From positions 1 through 25,049 of the forward strand of contig CAYRMJ010000011.1 of the NCBI GenBank assembly GCA_964425415.1: DNA of 25,049 nt, read 5' to 3'. Shown in pieces: positions 1-5,708 of the stretch. The position numbers and the translations under genes were made by a program. This DNA is from JAADDK01 sp964425415. Its GTDB lineage: Archaea; Thermoplasmatota; Thermoplasmata; Thermoplasmatales; Aciduliprofundaceae. Below the pieces are notes generated by a model. The model did no database searches, was not told the origin of the DNA, and was given only the letters and a program-made list of their open reading frames with translations. Each line of letters starts with the position of its first letter. The first letter of the stretch is position 1.

Positions 1-201
1 GGAGATTATGCCCTAAATGACGCTCCGTATGGAAGCGGATACGGTGGATGGGGCAACGGAGGCATGGGTAGAGGTCGTGGAAGAATGCAGAACGCAAGAC
101 AGGGAGCAGGACGTGGCTCTGGTCGTGGTGTCGGGCAGGGCGCAGGTCAGGGAAGGGGCATGGGCAGAGGAAGAAGAGGAAAAAGAGGGGGGAGATGGTG
201 A
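1..201 (+). CDS. Gly/Arg-rich protein, C-terminal part (5' end outside window)
   Basis: Frame 1 is open from the first base to a TGA at 199-201. It encodes a tail built almost wholly of Gly, Arg, Gln and Met, with GRGRG and GQGAGQGRG-type runs and a basic end rich in Arg and Lys. No catalytic motif is visible. The stop codon directly abuts the ATG of the next gene, so the two are surely co-transcribed. The composition matches the Gly/Arg-rich middle of the gene at 418. Overlapping ORFs in other frames have odd compositions and are shadows. RGG-like tails often bind nucleic acid, and Gly-rich proteins of this kind also occur beside NifX-like proteins in archaea; I cannot choose between these. 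The N-terminus is missing, so no family can be assigned. Confidence 0.6.
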   Translation, partial: GDYALNDAPYGSGYGGWGNGGMGRGRGRMQNARQGAGRGSGRGVGQGAGQGRGMGRGRRGKRGGRW

Positions 202-411
202 ATGCCCGGATACGGGTGCCGCGGAGGTTACAGGCGCTCACCCATAAGCGTTTACTCTCTGATTGACATCGCAATCATAGTGGGTATGCTCTACATCCTG
301 ATTTCCCTCTTCGTTATGGCTGCCACGTACATCATTGCTCTTATTGCCCTGTTTCTGCTCAGGGAATTTCTGGTAAGGAGGAATTTCACGAGAAGAGCTG
401 TATGGAGGTGA
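202..411 (+). CDS. small membrane protein
   Basis: This 69-residue protein has a short Gly/Tyr/Cys/Arg-rich head (about residues 1-14), then an almost unbroken hydrophobic stretch at about residues 16-56, long enough for two membrane helices, and a basic tail with several Arg. The ATG follows the upstream stop with no gap. A GGAG/GGTGA-type Shine-Dalgarno lies inside the end of the upstream gene. Its own stop overlaps the strong Shine-Dalgarno of the next gene, so it is the middle member of a tight operon. The head resembles the Gly-rich neighbours, which suggests it could anchor them at the membrane. I recognise no named family. Confidence 0.65.
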   Translation: MPGYGCRGGYRRSPISVYSLIDIAIIVGMLYILISLFVMAATYIIALIALFLLREFLVRRNFTRRAVWR

Positions 412-412
412 T
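404..412 (+). promoter_or_regulatory. strong Shine-Dalgarno for the DUF5320-like gene
   Basis: GGAGGTGAT is fully complementary to the archaeal 16S rRNA 3' end and lies 5 bases before the ATG at 418. It overlaps the stop codon of the upstream gene and fixes the start of the downstream one. Confidence 0.8.
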
Positions 413-417
413 TAAAA

Positions 418-807
418 ATGTACGGATATTATGGATACTACGGATATGGCCCCGGATACGGCTGGGGCAGAGGTAGAGGAAGAGGATTTGGAAGAGGACG
501 CGGCTGGGGCCGCGGATGGGGATACGGCGCAACCCTCGGGTATTGCCCGTGGACCGGTATGCCAAGAGGCTGGAGATGGATGCAGCCATACGGACCTTAT
601 GGAACGGGCTATGCCCCATACGGAACTCAGGCGCCTTATGGATACGGAAGATATTATGCCCCGATGCAGGGGTACTACGGATATCCTCGGTACGGATACC
701 CACAGAGCGGAGTGGACGAGCGCACCGCATTGCAGAACGAGGCAAGATATTTAGAGGAGAGATTGAAGGAAATAGACGCGAGGCTGAAGGCTCTGAAGGG
801 TGAATGA
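418..807 (+). CDS. DUF5320-like Gly/Tyr/Arg-rich protein with C-terminal coiled coil
   Basis: This 129-residue protein has three parts. Residues 1-40 hold Tyr/Gly repeats (YGYYGYGPG) and a block of GRG repeats. The middle holds a YCPWTGMPRGW segment and more Tyr/Gly/Pro repeats. The last 30 residues form a charged amphipathic helix typical of a coiled coil. This layout matches archaeal and bacterial DUF5320-type proteins, which commonly sit beside NifX/NifB-C-like iron-molybdenum cofactor proteins, as this one does. Function is unknown; a partner or scaffold role for the downstream protein is an inference. The single CPW cysteine is too little for an obvious metal site. Confidence 0.65.
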   Translation: MYGYYGYYGYGPGYGWGRGRGRGFGRGRGWGRGWGYGATLGYCPWTGMPRGWRWMQPYGPYGTGYAPYGTQAPYGYGRYYAPMQGYYGYPRYGYPQSGVDERTALQNEARYLEERLKEIDARLKALKGE

Positions 808-808
808 G

Positions 809-1267
809 ATGAGAGTGGCGATAACAGCGGATGTTGCAGATGAGAATTCTCCTGTGTCTCCAATATTTGGAAGATGCGCTTACTACGCAATTTACGACAC
901 AGCAACGGATCGCTTGGAATTTGTGCCCAATCCCGGCGGGATGATGGCCCGCGGCGCTGGAGTACAGGCGGGACAGTTCCTTGCAGAGCAGGGAGTGCAG
1001 ATGGTCATAACCGCAGGAATGGTTGGTCCAAACGCCGCGATGGTTTTGGGACAGGCAGGAATAGAGGTGGTTAACGGATTTCAGGGAAGCGTAAGGGACG
1101 CTGTGGAAATGGCTAAATCAGGGCAGAGGATGCAACTGGCAGGAATGAACTATGCACCTGCACCCATGAGCAAGGAAGATGAGATACGCATGCTTGAAGA
1201 GGAGAGAATGCGCATAGAAGAGCGGTTAGCAGAGATTAAGAAGAGACTGGAAGAGCTGAGCCGTTAA
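809..1267 (+). CDS. dinitrogenase iron-molybdenum cofactor biosynthesis family protein (NifX/NifB-C-like)
   Basis: This 152-residue protein matches the Nitro_FeMo-Co family (PF02579). It starts with MRVAITAD, followed by an SPIFGRC segment at about 16-23, GAGVQAGQFL at about 49-58, VITAGMVGPNA at 66-76 and a GSVRDAV end. Members with known roles carry Fe-S or FeMo clusters, but many archaeal copies occur without nitrogenase and have unknown roles. Residues 120-152 are an added Glu/Arg/Lys-rich coiled coil absent from the minimal domain. I chose the ATG at 809 over the in-frame GTG at 800 because GGTGA at 799-803 is a good Shine-Dalgarno for it and the family normally begins at this point. No nitrogenase genes are in the window. 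Confidence 0.85.
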   Translation: MRVAITADVADENSPVSPIFGRCAYYAIYDTATDRLEFVPNPGGMMARGAGVQAGQFLAEQGVQMVITAGMVGPNAAMVLGQAGIEVVNGFQGSVRDAVEMAKSGQRMQLAGMNYAPAPMSKEDEIRMLEEERMRIEERLAEIKKRLEELSR

Positions 1268-1289
1268 TATCTTTTCATATTTTCATTTG
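1267..1289 (+). terminator. possible T-rich terminator
   Basis: A T-rich stretch, ATATCTTTTCATATTTTCAT, begins right at the stop codon. Nearly the same 20 bases recur after the stop of the gene ending at 2703. Archaeal transcription often ends at T-runs, so this is a candidate terminator for the 1-1267 operon. Confidence 0.4.
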
Positions 1290-1308
1290 TAATAATCACT
1301 GCATAAAA

Positions 1309-1316
1309 TTTAAATA
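1309..1316 (+). promoter_or_regulatory. TATA box of the 1339 gene
   Basis: TTTAAATA inside AAATTTAAATAA is centred about 26 bases before the ATG at 1339, so the transcript is predicted to start at or next to the start codon. No Shine-Dalgarno precedes the ATG. Confidence 0.6.
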
Positions 1317-1338
1317 ACCTCCCGCCTGTTTTTAAAAT

Positions 1339-2046
1339 ATGAGAATACGCACAGGGATTAGCGGTTTTGACTCCTTGGTTCAGGGAGGTTTCATTCCAAA
1401 CAGGGTTTACATCATCGCAGGACCTCCCGGCGCTGGAAAGACCACCTTTGGCATACATTTCCTCATTCAGGGCGCAAAAGAGGGAGAGAGGGGGCTTTAT
1501 GTCTCGCTGACGGAGGACCCTAGAAACATCATAGAGGACATGTCATCATTCTCCTTCAATCTGAAAAGGTACACCCTTGCAGGACTCATACTCTTCGTTG
1601 ATATGGGCCCGCTGAGCATCCAGTACATGAACGCCCTAAAAGACAGGAACAGCATAAAAAGCACTTATGCCGAGGAGGTTTTCAAAAAGATAAGCGCACT
1701 GGTGAAGATGAAAAACGTTAAGAGAATAGTCATTGATTCAGTTCTCACTCTGCGCTATGGAAGTGGAAATGCGGAAGAGCAGAACCGTGAGATTGCAAGA
1801 TTCTTCCGCAGTTTAAAGGACCTCAAAGCCACCACTTTGATTCTCTCGGAGATGACAGACCTTTCCAATTACAGCCCGGAGCATTACATGGCACATGGCG
1901 TGATTTTCCTGCACAATTTCCTGAATGGAAACTCAATGACCCGCGCCATGCAGGTAATAAAAATGCGCGGCACCAATCACAGTTGCGACATGCACCGTAT
2001 GGAGATCGGAACTGACGGAATAAGAGTGTTTCCCCAGAAGGTGTGA
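1339..2046 (+). CDS. KaiC/RAD55-like single-domain ATPase
   Basis: This 235-residue protein is a single RecA-fold KaiC domain (PF06745 type). It opens with the usual RIRTGISGFDSLVQGGF lead. The Walker A motif is GPPGAGKTT at 28-36, the Walker B region is RIVIDS at 129-134, and the KaiC-type end motif KMRGTNHS is at 208-215. Such stand-alone archaeal domains are ATP-dependent signalling or assembly switches (relatives include archaellum protein ArlH/FlaH and RadA). The start is set by the TATA box spacing. The next gene follows after 3 bases with GGTGTGA as Shine-Dalgarno, so the zinc-ribbon/CheC-like protein is its likely partner. The exact substrate is unknown. It is not a clock KaiC, which has two domains and comes with KaiA/B. 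Confidence 0.85.
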   Translation: MRIRTGISGFDSLVQGGFIPNRVYIIAGPPGAGKTTFGIHFLIQGAKEGERGLYVSLTEDPRNIIEDMSSFSFNLKRYTLAGLILFVDMGPLSIQYMNALKDRNSIKSTYAEEVFKKISALVKMKNVKRIVIDSVLTLRYGSGNAEEQNREIARFFRSLKDLKATTLILSEMTDLSNYSPEHYMAHGVIFLHNFLNGNSMTRAMQVIKMRGTNHSCDMHRMEIGTDGIRVFPQKV

Positions 2047-2049
2047 GCC

Positions 2050-2703
2050 ATGAGATGTCCAGTATGTGGTTCAAGAAATGTGAAAAAACTCAAAACAGGA
2101 AGCTACAAATGCAACGAGTGTGGATTCGTGTTTTATCCGGAGCGAGATGCAATAATTGACCTACGAGACCTCGTAGATACGAACACCATAAGCGATGAGG
2201 ATATTGAAGGAATAGGTGAGAGCGTGAAAATCCACGCAGACGAGCTCGGTCGTGAGCTTTTTGGAGAGAATACAAAAAACATTTTCGCGAGACTTGACTC
2301 TCCTGACGAGCTTGTGGACCGCTACGGAGATGAAGAAAAAGTTTATGGAGTGTTCATAACTTTTAAAGGCGATGTGGAAGGAACAATGCTTCTAATAGTC
2401 CCTGAGCAAAATGTTGAAGATGTGATTTCTGAAAATCGCGGCTTGTTTGAATCTTTGCGTGAAGTTGCAGAGAAATCATTTAAAATGTTTTCCAGAGCCA
2501 CAAAGCTTAAAGCAGAGCCCGTTGAAATTGACATTGCCTATGACGACATGGTTAACATCATAAATTTCCTCACATCGGAGATTGGAGATTCAAAAGAGCT
2601 TGCACTTTTCAACTACCGTTTTTCTGGAAACGATAAGAACTATGGAGAAGTCATATTCGTGCCTTCAAAAAATAGCTTAGGAGTGCTTAGAAGAGTAAGC
2701 TGA
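2050..2703 (+). CDS. zinc ribbon fused to a CheC-like domain
   Basis: This 217-residue protein has two parts. Residues 1-30 are a TFIIB/TFS-type zinc ribbon with Cys3, Cys6, Cys21 and Cys24. From about residue 97 the pattern follows the CheC/CheX/FliY fold: GVFITFKGDVEGTMLLIVP, then a helix with SLREVAEKSF, a hydrophobic helix near 165-178, and a second half with GEVIFVPSKNSL. In CheC the helix carries a catalytic Glu-x-x-Asn; here the aligned position reads Glu138-Val-Ala-Glu141, so phosphatase activity is doubtful. The gene is co-transcribed with the KaiC-like gene 3 bases upstream. The zinc ribbon could mean binding to nucleic acid or protein. The CheC assignment rests on motif reading only. 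Confidence 0.6.
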   Translation: MRCPVCGSRNVKKLKTGSYKCNECGFVFYPERDAIIDLRDLVDTNTISDEDIEGIGESVKIHADELGRELFGENTKNIFARLDSPDELVDRYGDEEKVYGVFITFKGDVEGTMLLIVPEQNVEDVISENRGLFESLREVAEKSFKMFSRATKLKAEPVEIDIAYDDMVNIINFLTSEIGDSKELALFNYRFSGNDKNYGEVIFVPSKNSLGVLRRVS

Positions 2704-2712
2704 TTCTTCCAC

Positions 2713-2732
2713 ATATCTTTTCACATTTTCAT
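2713..2732 (+). terminator. possible T-rich terminator
   Basis: ATATCTTTTCACATTTTCAT matches 19 of 20 bases of the stretch after the stop at 1267. It lies ten bases after the end of the zinc-ribbon gene and before the convergent gene at 2829. Confidence 0.4.
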
Positions 2733-2828
2733 CGTATATCTTTATCCAAGTCCTTCTTATGGGAATCATATTTAATAACTTCCATTGAAAGTATTTAAAT
2801 CAAACGCGATGAAAATCTTGGGAGATTA

Positions 2829-3182
2829 TCAACGATGATTTTTTCTCAGAAATCTGGGAAAATGAAAGAATTTTGGCTTCATATCTGGAATCTCAATCGC
2901 CTCAAGCCCCCTCGTGGGTTGCCTCACCTCGCCAGCAGGCACGTTTTTGTCCTGAACCATATCCTGCTCTCTCTTAATGGCCCCGTCCGAGATTCCTCTT
3001 CTATATGCTCTCTCCACTTCTTTTTCAATCCCTATTTTATTTGCTAACTCTTCTATCCTGTCCCTCTCTCTGCGCACCCAGCCTACGGAATCGTAGTGTT
3101 TGTAATAACCTACCTCAAATCCAAGAATGTAAGCCTTTTTTATTATCTCTCTTGCATCAACCTTTTTCTTTTTAACTTTCAT
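2829..3182 (-). CDS. small basic protein with duplicated AYxxGxxxG helix motif
   Basis: This 117-residue protein is very rich in Lys, Arg and Glu and predicted to be mostly helical. Two segments resemble each other: KKAYILGFEVGYYKH near residue 15 and ERAYRRGISDGAIKR near residue 58, both with an A-Y-x-x-G-x-x-x-G pattern, which suggests an internal duplication. The C-terminus is Pro/Phe-rich and basic. The start is fixed by GAGGTG at 3189-3194, which overlaps the stop of the archaellin-like gene; the two genes are 10 bases apart and co-transcribed. There is no signal peptide or membrane segment, so it is probably a cytoplasmic partner of the filament protein. I recognise no family. The antisense ORF at 2835-3047 looks like a shadow. 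Confidence 0.65.
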   Translation of the reverse strand: MKVKKKKVDAREIIKKAYILGFEVGYYKHYDSVGWVRRERDRIEELANKIGIEKEVERAYRRGISDGAIKREQDMVQDKNVPAGEVRQPTRGLEAIEIPDMKPKFFHFPRFLRKNHR

Positions 3183-3188
3183 TGCTCA

Positions 3189-3194
3189 CACCTC
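3189..3194 (-). promoter_or_regulatory. Shine-Dalgarno for the 3182 gene
   Basis: On the minus strand, GAGGTG lies 6 bases before the ATG and overlaps the upstream stop codon. It links translation of the two minus-strand genes and fixes the start. Confidence 0.7.
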
Positions 3195-4545
3195 AGTATA
3201 TCTGAACAAATCTATTTAACATTATTGGAGGCACGGTTATTTCCCTGTATACTGGTATGCCATCTCCCGCAATTAGCTTCATCTCCGCCGTGCTCTGAGA
3301 TGTGAGGCTCAACCCTGCGGCTCTGCAATTTATGTACATTATCACAATTGCTCCGTCCTCCAGAATGTAGCTCTTCTCAAACTCCCCGGTTGGGTCATTC
3401 ACAATGGACACAGAGTAATGAGATGAATCACTTCCATTTATTCCAAACCCGCTTGAATTGAGCTTTAAGGATACATCTTTCGCCCCGTCAGAAATCTCCA
3501 CTATAACTGTGTTGAAATCCACAGGTTGCGAGCCCGGGCCCAAAGCGACTTTGATTTGAAGAATCTGCAAGGTACTCTGAGGATAAACAACATCACAGTG
3601 ATTTCCAGCCTTGTCCACAGCCACCACGAGATAGTTGTAGCTCTCGTATGGGGTGTATCTGTAATCCACAAAGCTCGTGTTTTTCACAACCGCGTATGGA
3701 GGTTTTGAGAATATCGCAGGGGAGGTGAGAGCATTGTAATTCTTACTTCTGAATATCTCGTATTCCAGTATGCCACTCTCCTCATCCTCCGCTCCTCTCC
3801 ATCTTAGTTTTATGAAGTATGGACCCACCTCGTAATGTAAACCCTGCGGAGTTGTTGGTGAGCTAGTATCCGCCATGGTTATGTTCACATGATCCACAGT
3901 GGCTGTATAAAGTGCAGAGTTTCCAGCCCTATCCTCGCCCACAATTGCATAGTACCACGTTCCTGTGGAGGGTGGATAGTCCATGTACTTGAATGTGGCG
4001 TTGCCCACCTCAGCAATCAATGTGGCGTTGTGTATGTTTGAAGATGTTATTTGCTTTTTAGCACGATATATTTTTTGCATTGCGATTCCACTTCCATCGT
4101 CCGTTGCGTGCCATGTGATTATAACTCCATATCCTGAAGTCTGTATGGATTCAACAGTCCCGCTTGGTGCCGTTGTGTCTGGAGTGCCTGTGGGCACATG
4201 AACCGTCTGATTTATGGCAGAATAAAGAACTGCATTTCCCGCTCTATCGTATCCAATTATGGCGTATCCGTATGTTTCATCAGGTTGAACTGAGTANNNN
4301 NNNNNNNNNNNNNNNNNNNNNNNNNNNNNNNNNNNNNNNNNNNNNNNNNNNNNNNNNNNNNNNNNNNNNNNNNNNNNNNNNNNNNNNNNNNNNNNNTTTG
4401 CAATCTTCTCACCCTGCTCTCTCAAAGTCACACCCACATATATTATCAGCGATGATGCGATGGCCGCAACTATTATGATGGCAATGAACAGTATGAGCGT
4501 CGCAATGCCCACATCACCTTCCTCTCTCTCATAAATCACCTTCAT
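3193..4545 (-). CDS. archaellin-like protein with inserted fibronectin type III repeats (interrupted by gap)
   Basis: The N-terminus has a class III (prepilin-type) signal: a charged head ending in REEG, then DVGIATLILFIAIIIVAAIAS, the archaellin N-terminal helix signature. Cleavage probably falls after that Gly. After a 100-N gap come part of one and two full fibronectin type III-like units, with recurring YAIxGxDRAGN and WxAxDDxSGI phrases. The last 120 residues read like an archaellin beta-domain: VALGPGSQPVDFNTVIVEI near its start and an MKLIAGDGIPVYREITVPP end. Ordinary archaellins run directly from the helix into that domain, so the FN3 units look inserted. Expected location is the cell surface, as a filament subunit, tip or adhesin. 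True length is unknown because gap size is unknown. The reading frame agrees across the 100 N, which can happen by chance. Confidence 0.7.
   Translation of the reverse strand: MKVIYEREEGDVGIATLILFIAIIIVAAIASSLIIYVGVTLREQGEKIAXXXXXXXXXXXXXXXXXXXXXXXXXXXXXXXXXXYSVQPDETYGYAIIGYDRAGNAVLYSAINQTVHVPTGTPDTTAPSGTVESIQTSGYGVIITWHATDDGSGIAMQKIYRAKKQITSSNIHNATLIAEVGNATFKYMDYPPSTGTWYYAIVGEDRAGNSALYTATVDHVNITMADTSSPTTPQGLHYEVGPYFIKLRWRGAEDEESGILEYEIFRSKNYNALTSPAIFSKPPYAVVKNTSFVDYRYTPYESYNYLVVAVDKAGNHCDVVYPQSTLQILQIKVALGPGSQPVDFNTVIVEISDGAKDVSLKLNSSGFGINGSDSSHYSVSIVNDPTGEFEKSYILEDGAIVIMYINCRAAGLSLTSQSTAEMKLIAGDGIPVYREITVPPIMLNRFVQIY
3490..4296 (-). repeat. fibronectin type III-like repeat array
   Basis: On the minus strand the translation shows at least two full FN3-like units plus a partial one beside the gap. 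The repeated phrases include DRAGN, DKAGN, SGI and a Thr/Pro-rich linker (DTTAPSG, DTSSPTTP). The boundaries are approximate. The gap falls inside this array, so more units may be hidden. Confidence 0.6.
4297..4396. other. assembly gap (100 N)
   Basis: There are exactly 100 N, a common placeholder for a gap of unknown size. It lies within the FN3 repeat region, where near-identical repeats could have broken the assembly. Confidence 0.95.
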
Positions 4546-4570
4546 ATTTTGAAAATTCTCCGTGGTTTCT

Positions 4571-4579
4571 TATATAAAG
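4571..4579 (-). promoter_or_regulatory. TATA box of the archaellin-like gene
   Basis: CTTTATATA on the minus strand is centred about 30 bases before the ATG at 4545. GGAG at 4558-4561 lies 12 bases from the start and could be a loosely spaced Shine-Dalgarno. Confidence 0.55.
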
Positions 4580-4661
4580 AATTACCCGTGATTATCAGCG
4601 CGTAAAATCAGATATGAAACAAAAAATCAAATCAATTGAAAAATGAGTAATAATGGCAAAA

Positions 4662-4669
4662 TTTTATAT
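4662..4669 (+). promoter_or_regulatory. TATA box that sets the start at 4694
   Basis: TTTTATAT is centred about 28 bases before the ATG at 4694. This favours that ATG over the upstream one at 4643, which lies ahead of the TATA box and so could not be on this transcript. Confidence 0.6.
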
Positions 4670-4693
4670 CTCTGTAATCCATTACTTCCGTTG

Positions 4694-4945
4694 ATGGATT
4701 TAGATGCAAAGATTGAGATAGAGCTCAAAAAGAAGCTTGAAAAGCTCATTGACGGGCTCAGCAGCACCATTGTGGAACTGCACAAGAAAAGGCTGGGTTT
4801 GTCGGGAAAAGATTTAAGTAGGGATGATTATATCCTCCTCCTGCAGGACATAAGGGAATCCATTGAAAGGTTTGCAGGACCGAAGATTGCAGATGAAATT
4901 TACGATGATATGGTTAAATTGGTAAATGAGGAATATGCAAGGTGA
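4694..4945 (+). CDS. small helical protein encoded with a KaiC-like ATPase
   Basis: This 83-residue protein is charged and predicted to be all-helical. It starts MDLDAKIEIELKKKL, continues through LIDGLSSTIVELHKK and ends DDMVKLVNEEYAR. It has no membrane segment, cysteine or catalytic motif. I placed the start at 4694 from the TATA box position; a longer version from 4643 would add 17 unconvincing residues. Its stop codon lies within the ribosome-binding region of the KaiC-like gene, so the two are translationally linked. A regulatory or adaptor subunit of that ATPase is the natural guess. It is not KaiB-like by sequence. I recognise no family. Confidence 0.65.
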   Translation: MDLDAKIEIELKKKLEKLIDGLSSTIVELHKKRLGLSGKDLSRDDYILLLQDIRESIERFAGPKIADEIYDDMVKLVNEEYAR

Positions 4946-4950
4946 TGAAA

Positions 4951-5664
4951 ATGGCAGAATACCTAAAAACATATGTGGAGGGCCTTGACCAGAAAATTGA
5001 GCGCGGAATACCCAAAGGACACATAGTGTTAGTTTCAGGTCCCACCGGTAGCATGAAATCAACTTTGACATACTATATGGGGTACAGATACCTTCAAAAC
5101 AACAAGAAGGGCAATGTTGTTTACATATCTCTTGAGCAGAGCCGTGAGAGCCTCATAAGGCAGATGGTCAGTCTTAACATGGACATTGAAAAACTTCCAA
5201 AGGGAACTGAATTCAATGTTTTTGACTGGGGATTGGTCAGAAAGATGGTGAAGGAATCAGGAACCTATGAAAATGTGGATTGGATAAAAGCAATAGAAAC
5301 TCCCGTGCGCGAGTACGCGCGTGAGAAGAAGATTGACATACTCATTCTGGACTCATTGCAGGCGCTTTACGCCATAGCACAGATGGAGAATCCGAGAAAC
5401 CAGCTGTTCTTCCTATTTGAGACCATGAGAGAGCTGGGCGGCACCGTGTTCATAATATCCGAGGCAGGATACAACTCCATGAGCTTCGGTACCTATGATG
5501 TGGAGGGCTTCTTGGCTGATGGTATAATACACCTATCCATGGAGCGCGTTGGCAGAACCCTCGGAAGGTACATATCCGTAGTGAAAATGAGAGGCGTGAA
5601 GCACAGCACAGACTACTATCCGCTTTTGGTTGACCAGAGAGGCTTCAGGATAGTCTCTCACTAA
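4951..5664 (+). CDS. KaiC/RAD55-like single-domain ATPase (second copy)
   Basis: This 237-residue protein is a RecA-fold KaiC domain. Walker A reads GPTGSMKST at 30-38, with Met in place of the usual Gly before Lys. Walker B is IDILILDS near 128-135, and the KaiC-type motif KMRGVKHST is at 213-221. The lead segment GLDQKIERGIPKG is typical of the family. GGTGA at 4941-4945 serves as Shine-Dalgarno for the ATG at 4951; an alternative ATG at 4945 would add two residues and overlap the upstream stop. The GSMKST loop recalls archaeal KaiC-like signalling proteins more than RadA. It differs clearly from the copy at 1339, so the two are probably not recent duplicates. Confidence 0.85.
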   Translation: MAEYLKTYVEGLDQKIERGIPKGHIVLVSGPTGSMKSTLTYYMGYRYLQNNKKGNVVYISLEQSRESLIRQMVSLNMDIEKLPKGTEFNVFDWGLVRKMVKESGTYENVDWIKAIETPVREYAREKKIDILILDSLQALYAIAQMENPRNQLFFLFETMRELGGTVFIISEAGYNSMSFGTYDVEGFLADGIIHLSMERVGRTLGRYISVVKMRGVKHSTDYYPLLVDQRGFRIVSH

Positions 5665-5680
5665 CCCCATTTCGCTATCT

Positions 5681-5687
5681 TTTTATA
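5681..5687 (+). promoter_or_regulatory. TATA box of the DUF835 gene
   Basis: TTTTATA within CTTTTTATACT is centred about 25 bases before the ATG at 5709. No Shine-Dalgarno is present, so the mRNA is predicted to be leaderless. Confidence 0.6.
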
Positions 5688-5708
5688 CTGCATTGGCGAT
5701 TTGCATTT

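Noticed and set aside
17..247. Acidic ORF overlapping the first gene
   Set aside because: It is a frame shadow. Frame 1 is open from the window edge with a coherent Gly/Arg-rich product, and the next gene starts right at its stop.
431..803. Two alternative ORFs within the DUF5320-like gene
   Set aside because: They share the DNA of a gene with a perfect Shine-Dalgarno and a recognisable layout; their products have no coherent pattern.
800..1267. Nitrogenase cofactor assembly locus
   Set aside because: Only one NifX-like domain is present, with no nifHDK, nifB or nifE/N. Such proteins are widespread in archaea that do not fix nitrogen.
2835..3047. Plus-strand ORF opposite the small basic gene
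   Set aside because: Its composition is shadow-like, while the minus-strand gene has a good Shine-Dalgarno and operon position. Only the upstream TATA-like box was kept as a weak finding.
1339..5664. Circadian clock system based on the KaiC-like genes
   Set aside because: Both proteins have one ATPase domain, and no KaiA- or KaiB-like gene is present; the 83-residue partner does not look like KaiB.
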